Of a DNA stretch of 64,000 nt, positions 47,901 through 61,915 are shown piece after piece. The stretch covers positions 1,479,203-1,543,202 of the forward strand of contig CADCSX010000011.1 of NCBI GenBank assembly GCA_902805475.1, read 5' to 3'. Below the pieces are notes generated by a model that saw nothing but the letters and a program-made list of their open reading frames with translations, was not told the origin of the DNA and did not search any database. A program made the position numbers and the translations under genes. Within the stretch, counting starts at the first letter, position 1. Every line of letters begins with the position of its first letter. The DNA is from Entonaema liquescens (Eukaryota > Ascomycota > Sordariomycetes > Xylariales > Xylariaceae).

Positions 47901-48445
47901 AATTAAAGAAATTAACTAACTTATTTAAATAAACTTAACGCACTAAATTAAGTTTTTTACTTTATATTTTATGTTTAATTATTTTGTTATTTTATTATTA
48001 TATTATTTATAATTAATATAAAATATTTAATATAAAAAATTAAAATAATATTATAATATTATAAAAAGTTTTTTTATATTAAAATTATTTTATTAAAAAT
48101 AATAAAAAGTAAAATTTTTTATAAATTATATAAATAAGTTATTTAAATTAATAATAAAATAAAATAAAATAATTTTATTTTTTTTTAATAAATATTATAA
48201 ATTAATTTATTAAAAGAAAATAAAAATTACATTAATTAATAATTATATATTAAATTTTATATTAAATTTTAATTTTATAAATATATATTAAATATAATAT
48301 AATATTTAAAAAAAATATTAAAAATATTTTTAATATATTTGATATTTTTTAAAATTTTAAATTATAAAATTTATATTTAATGGTTTTTTTTTTTAAAATT
48401 TTTAACATTAAAATTTTAATATTAAAGTTTTTTACTTAATTTATT

Positions 48446-49280
48446 TAATGGTTTAACGTAATAATTTAATGTTTGGCACTTTTTTTCGAAAAAAAGTAAA
48501 TTTAAATTTTACAATTATTATAAATTTTTCAATTTTTTAGTAAAAAGTTAAATTATTATTAAAATAACTATATAAAAATTAACGTATTAATGAGTAAGTT
48601 TTTTTTTTTTGCAAAAATTTAAACGTAATATTATAAAGTTATTTAAATAATAAATTATATTAAAATTTAAATATTTAAAAAAATAATAAATTTTTAAATT
48701 ATTAAATAAAAACGTTATTATTTTAATTATAATTTATATTTTAAATTATGATTTTATTTATTACGTAAAAAATTAAAAGGTTTTTTTTTTATATAAACGT
48801 TAAAAATTTTATTTTAAAAAAGTTAAAAATATATTTTAAAATATTACAGTTTTAAATATTATTAAATTAAAAAAAATTAACAATTTAAAAAAATATATAT
48901 AAAAATATACTTAATAAAATTTATAACGTTATTAGTAAAAATATTATTTTAAAAAATTTTCAATTAATAATAATTTAATTAAAAATTTATAATATAATAT
49001 TTTAATTTTATAATTTAATTAAAAAAAAATAATTTATAATTGGAAAAAATTATAAAATTAATTAATAATATTAACCTTATATATAAATAAAAATAATTAT
49101 AAGATAATAAATTGTAAACGTAACGTAAAAAAAAAAAAAACGGATAAGTTTTTTTTAACATAAACATAATTTTTAACCGAATATAATTATTTAATAAAAA
49201 CATTAATAATATTTTATTACGAAAATAATGTAATTATATAAATGTAATAAAATAAAAATAAATAAATAAATAAATAATAT
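48446..49280 (+). repeat. Direct repeat R1, copy 1
   Basis: About 835 bases matching 53201-54030 in the same orientation. It begins AATGGTTTAA and ends in an AAATAAATAAAT tract. Where compared at the start, all differences are C/T or G/A, and this copy keeps more C and G. Confidence 0.8.
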
Positions 49281-49438
49281 TTAATTTATTTATTTATTTT
49301 ATTTTTTGTTATATTTTTTAATAAATTTATTATAATTTTTAAAAAATATTTAATTTAATTATAATAAAAAATTTTAAATTTTTTTTTAAATTAATGTTTT
49401 ATAATATAATATTGTAAAAAATTAATAATAATTAATAA

Positions 49439-49440
<2 letters not shown>

Positions 49441-49477
<37 letters not shown>
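49441..49477. repeat. TAA trinucleotide microsatellite
   Basis: About twelve uninterrupted TAA units within the AT block. Confidence 0.9.
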
Positions 49478-49478
<1 letters not shown>

Positions 49479-50592
49479 TTTTAATATTTATTTTAAAAAA
49501 TAAATAAATATTAAATAAATTAATATATTTATTAATATTAAAATAATAAATAATATATTTATAATATATATAATATATATATTATAAAATAATTTTATAA
49601 AATAAAATTAAAATTTATTTTTTTAAAATTTAATAAATTAAAAATATAATAAATTTTAATTTTACAAATATATATTAAATTATGTTTAATATTAATTTTT
49701 TAAATACGTTTTTATATTTTTAAAAAATTTTAAATTAAAACGTTTTTATTTAATATTTTTTATTAAAGTTTTCGGTATTAACGTTTATTATTTAACCGAT
49801 TTAACCATTTATTTTCTTTTTTTATTTTTATTTTTATTATTTAATAAATGTACTATATTTTTTAGAATATTTAATTAAATTATTATTTTAATTTTTAAAA
49901 ACGAAATTTTTATTTAAAATATTTAAATTATTTTTTTTTTTTTAATTTATTATTTTTTATAAATTATAAAATTATTAATTTAAATAATTAAATTTCTTTA
50001 TATTTTTATTAAATTTATTATTATAATTATAATTAAAATAATATATCATTTTTTTAATTTAATTAATTAATTTAAATTTTTTATAATAAATTTAATTAAA
50101 TATTATTTTATTAATTAATTAAAAAAGTAAAAAAATATAAAAAAAATGAAAAAATATAAAAAAAATATAATAAAAAATAAAGAAAATATAATAAAAAAAA
50201 ACGTAATAAAAAAAAATACAATTAATTATTTATTTTTAATTAATTTTTTACTTTTTATAAATTTTATTTAAATTTTATTAATTTATAAAATATTATTTTT
50301 TTTTATTTTTTTTTATTTAATAAATTTTTTATTTTTTTTATTTAATTTTATAAATATAATGATTTTTTTTTAAAGTTTTAATAATTTTAATTTTATAAAT
50401 ATTATTTTATTTAATAATTTTTATATTTAATTTTATAAAATTTATATTTTTTAAATTTTTAAAATAATTTATTTTAAAAATAAAAATTTTTTAATTTTAA
50501 AAAATAATAAATTAATAGAAATTAATTATTAAGTGTAACTTAATATATATTTATAAAATTAAAATTTAATGTAAAGTTTAATGTATAATTAT

Positions 50593-50925
50593 GTTACGAA
50601 ATTAAAGTTTTAATTTAAAAGTAATAACGGCGATATAATGATTTAAGCGATTATTAAATTAAGGGTTTTTTAGGATGACTTAAATTAATTATTGACGATT
50701 TTATCTTAAGGTTTATAAAGCTATTTATATATTAAAATCGTTAGTATGCGCCTTGTAGCCCTTTAAAAAGCGAAAAAGCCTCGCTTTATAGCTTTGTAAG
50801 GGGCGAAAAAGCCTCGGAAGGTGTCACGTGCCTTGACACGTGACCCGTTAAATCATTCCTTTTACGTGGCCCGTGCGTCTTGCGCTTGGCTTCTTTACTA
50901 AGCCAATTATTCCATAATTCGTAAC
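50593..50925. mobile_element. 333-bp inserted element with short terminal inverted repeats (MITE-like)
   Basis: It starts GTTACGAA and ends TTCGTAAC, perfect inverted ends of 8 bases. The flanks AATTAT (50587-50592) and AACTAT (50927-50932) resemble a target duplication of 6-7 bases. The inner half is far less AT-rich than its surroundings. It carries a repeated 14-mer GCGAAAAAGCCTCG (50770-50783 and 50803-50816) and the inverted pair GTCACGTG/CACGTGAC (50823-50844). No coding capacity. A copy of the host repeat at 59190-59332 shows the empty site. Confidence 0.78.
50823..50844. repeat. Perfect 8-bp inverted repeat around CACGTG
   Basis: GTCACGTG and CACGTGAC are separated by CCTTGA. They could form a hairpin or a double CACGTG protein-binding site within the inserted element. 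Confidence 0.7.
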
Positions 50926-53200
50926 AAACTATTAATTAAAATTTAATAAATTTTTAATTTATTAAATTTTAAAAAAATCAACTTTAATTTTATTTTGCAA
51001 AATTACTTTACATTAATTATTATTAAAAAATATTTAATTTAATTTAATAATAAATTAAAATTTTACTTTTTTTTATTTTTATATATTAATAAAGTTTTTA
51101 TTATTTTTATTTTAAATATTATAAAAATAATTATATTATTAAATTAATAATTATTTATAATTTTATATTATTTTATATTAATTAAATATATTTTTATTTA
51201 TTTATATAATAAAATTTTAAATAGTTATTAATTTATTTTAATTAAATTTAAAAATTTAATTATTTTAAATAAATTATATTTTAAATAAAATTTGTAAAAT
51301 AATAAAATATATTTTTAATATTTTTTAAATTTATTAATAATTAATATTAAAATTAATTAAATATTATTTAAATTAATTTAATTTATTTTATATATTTATA
51401 TATTTTTTTTATTTATATATTTCTTTTATTATATTATAAAAATAATTATTAATATTTTATTATTTATATATTTATTATTATTAAAACTTTATTATTTTTT
51501 TATTATTATATATTTATTTTTATTATAATTTTAAATTTATTTTAAAATAAATTAAAATTAATTTATTTATATAACGTTATAATTTATTATATCATTTTTT
51601 TAATTATTAAAACTTTTTAAATTAAATATTATAAAATTTTTAATAAATTATATTACAAAAATAATTAATTATTATAATTTAATTAAATTATATTATATTA
51701 TTTATTTTTTAAACATAGTTAAATAATTTAAATAATAAATATTATTAATTATAAAATTTAATAAAAAATAAACGTAATAAATAATTATTTAAAAGTTTTA
51801 ATATTTATAAATTAAATATATTTATTAAATATTATAAAATTATTATAATAAAAACTTTTTAAAATAATTTAATATTATTATTTAATATAATAAAATAAAT
51901 TAAATATATTTAAAATTATTTATTATAACATTTAAAATTAATAAAATGCATTATATTTTATAAATAATTAAATTTTTAAATTTATTTTTAATATAAAATA
52001 AATTAATTTTTAATTTATTATATTTATATTTAATATTTTAAGTTTATTATTAAAAAGATTATTTATTTAATTTTTTTAATTTTTTTACATTTTTAATTAA
52101 ATTATTTTATTAATTTTATTATATTTTTTATAAATAAATTTTTAAAATATTATTAATTATTTTTTAAATTATATTTTTTTTAACGGATTAAATATTTAAT
52201 TATTAATTTTTTTTAATTTTATTTATATATTTTTTTTAAAAAACGTTTTAATTTTAAAAAGAATATATTTATTTATATTTTTTTTAATAAAAACTTTTTT
52301 AAATTTTAATTATTTTTTATTCAAAAAATTTATTTTATTTAAAATTAATATTAATTAAATAATTAATATAATTTTATAAATATATTAATATTTTAAAAAA
52401 TTTAATTTATAAATATAATTTTTAAACTTTTTTATAATAATAAAAAGATTTATTTTTATTATATTTTATATTAATTTATATTATAATATAATTAATTATT
52501 ATTTTAATTTTTTATTAATAAATTTCTTTTTAAATTTTAAAATTAATAAAAATAATTTAATTTTAAAATTAAAAATTATTTTATTTAATAATTTTTTTAA
52601 TATTAAAGATTTTATATTATTTAAGGTATATTAAAAAATTAAAATAATATATATTTATATAATATTTAATAATAATTTTAATATTTTAATTTTATTTTTT
52701 ATTTTATTTATTTATTTATAAATAATAATTTATAAATATTTTTAATATAATATTAACTTTTTTAAAATTAATTATTTATTAAATTATATTTATTACAAGA
52801 ATTTTTAATAAATTAATTATAAATTTTATTATAATTATATAAAATAATTAAAATAATTTATAAAATAATTTAAATTTATTTAATATTTAATATTAATTTC
52901 TTTAATTTAATTTATATTTAAAATAATAAATAAAATAATTAATTAATTTTTTAAATAAATAATTAATATTAAAATTATTTAAATTATAAATTATTTTTTT
53001 TAAATTAAAATAATATTTAAAATTATATATTATTTTAAATATTATAAAAATATAATTATTAAAAATATAAAAATATTTAATATTATTTTTTTTATTATAT
53101 ATAATAAATTATTATTATTTAATTAATAATAAATTTTTTTATTAAATTTTTTTATAATTAATTTATTTATAATTTTTTAATAATTTCAATTTATTTTTTA

Positions 53201-54030
53201 TAATGGTTTAATATAGTGATTTAATATTTAGTATTTTTTTTTCGAAAAAAAGTAAATTTAAATCCCGTAATTATTATAAGTTTTTTAATTTTTAATAAAA
53301 AGTTGAACTATTATTAAAATAACTATATAAAATTAATATATTAATAAATAAGTTTTTTTTTATAAAAATTTAAACGCAATTTTATAAAATTATTTAAATA
53401 ATAAATTATATTAAAATTTAAATATTTAAAAAGTAATAAATTTTGAAATTATTAAATAAGATATTATTAATTTAATTATAATTTAAGTTTTAAATTATGA
53501 TTTTATTTATTATATAAAAAATTAAAAAGTTTTTTTTTTATATAAATATTAAAGTTTTAATTTAAAAAAGTTAAAAACGTATTTTAGAACGTTACTGTTT
53601 TAAATATTATTAAATCAAAAAAAAATTAAATAATTTAAAAAAATATATATAAATATATATTTAATAAAATTTATAATATTATTAATAAAAATATTATTTT
53701 AAAAAATTTTTAATTAATAATAATTTAATTAAAAATTTATAATATAATATTTAAATTTTATAATTTAATTAAAAAAAATAATTTATAAATGAAAAAAATT
53801 ATAAAATTAATTAATAATATTAATTTTATATATAAATAAAAATAATTATAAAATAATAAATTATAAATATAATATTAAAAAAAAAAGTTTTTTTAATATA
53901 AATATAGTTTTTAATTAAATATAATTACTTAATAAAAATATTAATAATATTTTATTATAAAAATAATATAATTATATAAATATAATAAAATAAAAATAAA
54001 TAAATAAATAAATAAATAATTTTATTTAAT
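53201..54030 (+). repeat. Direct repeat R1, copy 2
   Basis: Same sequence as 48446-49280, apart from transitions and small A/T length changes. The starts of the copies are ~4.75 kb apart, which would suit long terminal repeats of one retroelement, though this is not proven. Confidence 0.8.
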
Positions 54031-57000
54031 TTCTTATATTTATAATATTATTATTTTTTTATAATTTTATTTATTTTTATTTTATTTATAAATTTTTTTT
54101 TAATTTCTTTATTAAAATAATAACGAAAAAATTTTATAATTTATTTTATTTTTTTCTTATTATAAATTTAATAAAAAATATTCTATTTTATTTTTTTTAT
54201 ATTTAATTAATATTATTTTATATATTTTTATTATTTCTTAAAAATAAATTAATTATATTTTTTTTAATTTTATTATTATTTTTTTTATTTTATTTTTTTT
54301 ATTTAATATATATTACATAATTATTTTATATATTATAATATTTTTTATTATTTTTATATATATTTTTTTTTATTTTTAAAAAATTATATTTTTATAGAAA
54401 TATTATTAATTTCGAAAAAATATATTATTATTATTTTATTTTTATTTTAATTATTTTTAAATATTTTATTTACTTTAATTTTTTATTTAACCAAATTTTT
54501 AAAATTTTTATATTTGTTATTAATTTTATTATTATATTTTTTAATTATATTATATTTTTTAATTATATTATATTTTTTAATTATATTATATTTTTATTTA
54601 ATTTATATATTTCAATAAAATATATTAATTTATTTTTTTAAAAAATACAAATTACCCTATATTATTTTATTTATTAAACATACTTAAAATATATATTTTC
54701 CAATTTTTTATGATTTTTTTTTAATATTTAAATTTACTATTATTAAATTTATATCATTTACAAAATTAATTATAAATATTTTATTTTTTTTTAATTCTTT
54801 ATAAAATATTAATATACATAAAATAAATAAAATAAAAAATTACAAAAACTTTTATAAAACATTTATTTAAAAATTTATTTTTAGATTAAATTTACTTTTA
54901 AATATTATTTATATTTTTTTATTTTTTAAATAATTTTTAATTTATTTTATTATTTATTTAAAAACTTTTTTTTTAAAAAATATATAATGATTTTTCCGGA
55001 ACAATATAATTAAATATTTCTATTATATTAAATTATAATAATAACATTTTTATTCTATTTTTTTATATTAAATATATTATTTTTATTATTATTTTAATAA
55101 TTAATTTTATTAATTTATATTTTTTATTATTTATTTATTTTTCAAAAAAAACGTTATTTATTTTTATTATAAATATTATTTATAACGTTATTACTTTTTT
55201 TATTACTGTTTTTAAAATATTTAATAATATTATAAATTTATATATATTTAAAAACGTTTTCTTTTTTTTAATTTTTTTTTTAATTTAAATAATATAATAA
55301 TTATTATTATATAAAATTCTATTAAATAATATTTATAATAAAAATTATTTATTATTATTATTATTATAATTTTAAATAATAATTTATTATATTTATATAA
55401 AAATCCTATTAATATTTTATTTTTTTTAAAAGTTTTCTATTTTTTTATAATTATTAATATATTTTTAATTATTTTTTACTTTATATAATTATTAATTATA
55501 AATTTCTTATTAAATATTTTATTAAAAATTATATTTATAAAATTTAAATTTAAATTTGGAAAAACTTTTATTTAAAATATATTTATTTTTTATATATAAA
55601 TAATTATTTATAATTATTTATTTATATTTTCTTTAATATTAAAATAGTTTTATTTTTTATATTAATTTTTAAATTAAATTTATTATTTTAATTTTTATAA
55701 AAATTTATTATTTTTTAACGTTTTTATTATTATTTTCTATTATTAAACGTTTTTTATTTTTTATATTATTTTATAATACGTTTTTATTAATGTAATATTT
55801 CGTTTTTAATTTTATATTATCTTTATATTTTATTATTTTTTTTTTATATAATATTTATTTTTTTATTTTAATAATTTATTTAATTTATTATTTAATTATT
55901 ATAAATAAAGTTACTTTTTATTTTAATATTATTAAATTTATTATTTTTTAAAAAAATTTTATTATATAATTAACGTAAAAATTTAATTTCTTAAGGTTTA
56001 AAAAAAAATTTAATATTAATAATTTCTTTATTTTTATTTTTATTATTATTAAATCGAAATTTTTTTTTTATTTTTTTTTTATATTTTTTATAAAGTTTAC
56101 AAAATTTATTTTAAATATTTTTTAAAATAATTTTAATTAATTATATTTTATAATTTAATTTTATTTAATTTAATTTTTAAAATATTATATATAATATTTT
56201 TATATTTATTTATATTAAATTAATTATTAAATTTTTTTAATTTTTTATTATTTTTATAAATTAACTTTTTCTTATAATTAAATTTAATTATGATTTATTT
56301 TATTAATTTTAATAAAATATTTAAATTATTTATTATTTTATTTTTTTTATTTTAAGTAAAATAATATATATTAAAATTTTTTATTATAATATTTTTTTAT
56401 TTTTTTTTTATTATTTATTTTTTAAAAAGAATTATATTTTATTATTTTTTCTAATTTTATATAAACATTTTATATTATTATTATTTTATATATAATACGT
56501 AATTTATACATTATTTAATTATATTCCATTTTATTTATTTATTTTATATTATTTATAATTTTAATTATATATAATATAATTTATTTTAATTTATTTTATA
56601 TTATTTTATAATTATTAATTAATAAATTATATAATTTTTTTTTTATAAATTATAATTTTTATATTATAATTAAATTTAAATTATTTTATATTTTTAAAAT
56701 TTAAAATAATATTTTATTACTTTATACTACATTTTAATATATTATTTTTATTTTTATTATTATATATTTTTAAAAAATTATATATTATTTTATTTTTACG
56801 TATAAATTATTTATTTAAATAAAATTAATTTAATTTTAAATATTATTATTAATATTAAAAATAATATTAAAAAAATATATATTATTTTTAATATATTTAT
56901 TATATATACTATTTTTTTAAATCTTTTTTTTAAAAATATTTTTATAATTAAAAAAAATAATTTTAAATTTAAAATATTATTCAACTTATTTTTTAAAAAA

Positions 57001-58203
57001 ATTTATTTTTTTATTTTTTTAAATATTATAAATATAAAATTATTATAAATAATATAAATTACGTTTAAAAAATATTTAAATCTTTTTTTCTTTTTAAATT
57101 ATTATAATTTATATATATATATTTTTTTTACTTTTTTTTTTATTTTTTTTTATTTTATTATAATTTTTATTTTAAATTAAATAAAAATTATTATAATTTT
57201 TATATTTAATTTTTTTATATAATTTTATTTTCTTTTTTATATATTATATTTATATATTTATTATATTTTATTTATTATTTATAATATTTTATTATATAAT
57301 TAAAATTATAATATTTATAATATTATTTTATTTTTATATTTTTTATAAAAAATTTATATTAAAAAAATTTTATTTTTTAAAATAATTTATTATTATATAA
57401 AATTTTTACTATTTTTAATAAAATTACCTTTATAATTAATATTATATATATATATTTTTTTTTATAATATATTAATTTTAAATTTTTAATATTTTATTAA
57501 TTTTTTACTTTAATATTTATTAATAATCTTTCGGAATTAATATATATATTTTAAAATTTATTTATTTTAAGGTTTTTTATTATAAAAATAAAAAATTAAT
57601 TCATATTTATAATTTAATTTTTAAAAAAAAATTTTACTTATTTTTATTTTTTCTATTTATAAATTTTTACATTTTTGTTTAAATATAATTATAATAATTT
57701 TATTTTTAAATTTATATATTATTATTATTTTTTATTCTTTTAAAACTTAATTAATTATTTTTATTATTTTTTTTCAATATTTTTTTAATTATTTTTAAAT
57801 TTATTAAATTTTTTTTAATAATAATTTCTTTTATTTTTTATAATAAAATTATTATTATATTATTTTAAACTTAATTATTTATAATTATTATATTTATTTA
57901 TGATTATTTTACTATTTATAAATTTTAAAAATTTTTAATAATATTTATTTTTTTTAAAATTTTTATTTTTATTTTTATTTTTATTTTTTTTTATATTTTT
58001 AAATATAATTAATTTAATATATTATTATTTCGTTTTTATTTTTTAAATAATATATAAATATTATATTTTTTTTTATTATTTTAATAATTTACATTTTTAA
58101 TTTATTAACTTTTAATTTTTTTTTTTTATATATTAAATTTATTAATATTTTAAATAATATTACAATTATTTTTTTATATTTTTATTTATTTATTTTTTTT
58201 TAA

Positions 58204-58208
<5 letters not shown>

Positions 58209-58244
<36 letters not shown>
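58209..58244. repeat. TTA trinucleotide microsatellite
   Basis: About twelve TTA units, the complementary sense of the tract at 49441. Confidence 0.9.
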
Positions 58245-58245
<1 letters not shown>

Positions 58246-59189
58246 TACTATAATTAATTTAAATATAATATATATTAAATTTTTTATTACTATTTTAATA
58301 TTAATATTTTTAAATAATATTATTATTATAATTATAATATAAAATTATTATAACTTTTTAAATATTATATTTATTTATTTTTTATAAATTATTATTAATT
58401 TCTTGCAATATTATGTTATAAAAAATCAAAAACTTTTTTATAAAAAAAAAAAAAAAAAATTAATTTATTAAAAAAAATATAATTAAAAATTTTAATATAA
58501 AATATTAATTATTATTAAATTTATTAAAAAGAATATTTAAAATAAATAAATTATTAAAATTATTTATTTTAATTTAAAATTAATATATTTATTAAAACGT
58601 TTTTATTATTTAAAATTAAAAAAATATAATAATAAATATTTTTTTATTAAATAAATAAAAATTTTTAATTTAATTAAAAAATAATTTAATATTTTAAATA
58701 ATTTTATTTAATTTAAAAAACTTAAAATTAAAAATAATTTTTTATTTTTATAAAATAAAATTTTTTTTTAATTTTAATTTTAAATTTATTTTTTATTTAA
58801 TTAAAATATTTTAATTAATTATTAAAATTCATTATGTAATTTAAAATAAATTAATAAATTATTTTAAAAAAAAAAATTTAAATTTAATATTTTAAATATA
58901 AATTATTTATTAAATAAAAAAAATTTTTTTAATATTATAATATAAATTTATTTATTAAAATTTTACAAATTTATATTAATATAAAATTTTTATATAAAAA
59001 TATTATTATAATAAATTATTATTTAAAAAAAAAATATAAAATATAATTTTTATATAAATTTAATATTATTTTTTATATAAAATTATAAAATTAATTATAA
59101 AATTATATATTTTTTATTATAATTAAAATTAAATTAAAATTAAATTAAAATTAAATTAAAAATTAAATTAAAATTAAATTAAATTAATA

Positions 59190-59332
59190 TTAAATATAAT
59201 TTAATATATATTTATAAAATTAAAGTTTAATATGAAATTTAATATATAATTATTAATTAAAATTTAATAAATTTTAATTAATTAAATTTTAAAAATTAAC
59301 TTTAATTTTTTATAAAATTACTTTACAATTAA
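59190..59332 (+). repeat. R2 repeat, uninterrupted copy
   Basis: About 143 bases. It contains the pre-insertion junction ATAATTATTAATTAAAA at 59246-59262 that is split in the 50.5 kb copy. Confidence 0.72.
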
Positions 59333-59339
59333 AAACTTT

Positions 59340-59408
59340 ATATTTTATAATTAAAATTAAATTAAAATTAAATTAAAATTAAATTAAAATTAAATTAAAA
59401 TTAAATTA
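59340..59408. repeat. AAATTAAAATT tandem tract
   Basis: An 11-base unit, TTAAAATTAAA, is repeated about six times. A similar but less regular tract lies at about 59120-59180. Confidence 0.8.
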
Positions 59409-59497
59409 AAATTTATATTAAATAAATATAATAAGTTTTATTTTAAAGATTTACATTTTTTAATAATTTTAATATATATTTTAAATTTAATTATAAA

Positions 59498-59640
59498 ATA
59501 ATTTTATAAAATAAAATTAAAATTAATTTTCTTTAAAATTTAATAAATCTTTAATTTATTAAATTTTAATTAATAATTATATATTAAAATTTATATTAAA
59601 CTTAATTTAATAAATATATATAAACTATATTTAATATTTA
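59498..59640 (-). repeat. R2 repeat, inverted copy
   Basis: It matches the reverse complement of 59190-59332 over nearly its whole length with a few differences. Together they form a head-to-head pair with a ~165-base spacer. Further partial minus-oriented copies are seen at about 48225-48300 and 49590-49690. Confidence 0.7.
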
Positions 59641-61845
59641 TTTATTTAAAATATATGATAATTTTAAATTAATTTTTTTTAAATAATAAAGTTTATATTT
59701 TTATAAAATATATTTTTTAAAAAATTTTTTTATTATTTTTATATAATTTTATTAATTTATTAAATATATATATTAAAATTTAATTTAAAAATTTTATTTA
59801 TATATATATTTTTAATAATATTAATTTTAATTAATATTTAATAATTTATTTATAATATTATAATATATTAATATTATTTAAAATAATATAATTTTTAAAT
59901 TTATTTATTAAAATTATATTTTAATATTTATTTATATAATAATATAAAATTAAAGATTTTATTTATATTATTTTAAATAAATAAGTATTATTATATAAAT
60001 GTAATATTTTTAATTAAATTAAATTAAAATTAATATCATACAAATAATTATAAATATTAATATATAAATTTTATTTTTAATTTAAAAATTTAATCTTTTA
60101 TTTTTTTAATTTTTTTTAATAAAATTTATATATTTTTTAAATTAAAAATTTTATAATTTAATAAAATTTATTTAAATTTATTAATAATATAATTTTAAAT
60201 ATTTTTATAATATAAAATAAAATTATAAAAAATTTTAATTATAAATTTAATATAATTATTTTTTTTATTAATTTATTTTAATATTTATATAAATATTTTA
60301 AAATATTAATATTATTTTATTAATATATATAGATTTATTTTTAATTTTATAAAAATATTTTTAAATTATTAATTAATTTTTAATATTTTTAATATTTAAA
60401 TAAAAACTTTTAATATTAAATATATAAAAATTATAAAAGTTTTTTTTAATTTATTTATTTAATATATAATAATAAAATATACGGTTTTAATATTTTTTAT
60501 ATATTATATAAAAATATTTAAATTTATAAAAATCTTTTATTTTTTTTAAAAAAAATTTAAAATTTAATATATAATTAAAATATATAAAGAAAATATATTT
60601 AATATTTAATTTAAAATTATATATAATATTAAAATTACATAATTTTAAATTATTATTTAATTTTATTATAAATATTTTTTATATTATTATAAAATATTTA
60701 ATTTAATTTAATAATAGGATTTTAAATAAATTAATTTTTTATATATAAATATATAATATTATTATTTATAAAATATTAAAAAAACTATATTTTAAATTTT
60801 ATTATAAAAGATTTAATAAAATAATTAAATTATATAATAATAATTATTTTTATTATTTTTTATATTATATGTTATATTAAAAAATTACGTAATTAAATAA
60901 AATTTAAATATTATAATTTTTTTTAATAAATGTTTAATATTAAAATTTATTTATTAAAGAAATATAAAAATATATATATATTATATATATTATAAATATA
61001 TCATTTATTTAAATATTAATAAATATATTAATTTATTTAAATTTTTTATTTTTTAAAATAAATATTAAAATATTTTAATATTATATAATTAATTAATATA
61101 ATTATTAAATATTTTTATAATAATATTCTACGTTAATTATACGAAAATAAATTAAATTATAATAATATTATTAATTTAAAATTAAAAATAAAAAACTTTA
61201 TATATTAAATAAAAATATATAAATTTTAATAATTAAATTTTAAAATATAAAACATATAAAAATAAAATAAAAATAATTAATTTAATAAATTTATTTAATT
61301 AATATATAGTTAATAATTAAAAAACAACAATATAAAAATTATAAAAAATAAATAATAAATAAAAAATAATAATAAATCGTTTTATTTAAAAAATAATTAA
61401 AATAAAAATAAACAAAAAAAAGTAAATAAATTTAATAAAGAATTTAAAAAAATAAATAAATATATTAAAAATTATTATAATATAAATTTTAATTATTATA
61501 AAATTAGTTATAAAATATTTAAAAAATAAAAAACATATAAAAAATATTCGAAAAATTAATTTAACATTAATATTTATTTAAATTTTTAATAATGAATCAA
61601 TTTTAAATATATAATTAAAATAATTTATAGAAACTTTATTAAATATAATTATTTTAAATTTATTTTAATTTTTAATTTATAAAAATTTAAAATTTAACGT
61701 TTAAAATAAAATTTAATTAATAATTAAAATGAAAATAAATTTTAACAATAAATAAAAAACATACTAAAAAATATTATAAAAAAAATTAAAAAATAATACG
61801 TTTAAAATTATTTTTAATAAATAATTAATAAATAATAAATTTATT

Positions 61846-61915
61846 AAATTTAAAATTATTAAAATTATTAAAATTATTAAAATTATTAAAATTATTAAAA
61901 TTATTAAATTTATTA
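61846..61915. repeat. AAATTATTA tandem tract
   Basis: A 9-base unit, AAATTATTA, is repeated about seven times within the AT block. Confidence 0.8.

Larger units (their letters stand above)
50520..51020 (+). repeat. R2 repeat copy split by a younger insertion
   Basis: The parts 50520-50592 and 50926-51020 together match the uninterrupted sequence at 59190-59332. The intervening 333 bases are absent there. Confidence 0.75.

Noticed and set aside
49015..49203. Short minus-strand open frame in the AT block
   Set aside because: It encodes only Phe/Leu/Ile/Tyr/Asn-type residues expected from AT-only DNA and lies in a mutated repeat.
61846..61915. Tandem AT repeats as a CRISPR array
   Set aside because: The units are 9 bases with no spacers, and the window is eukaryotic.
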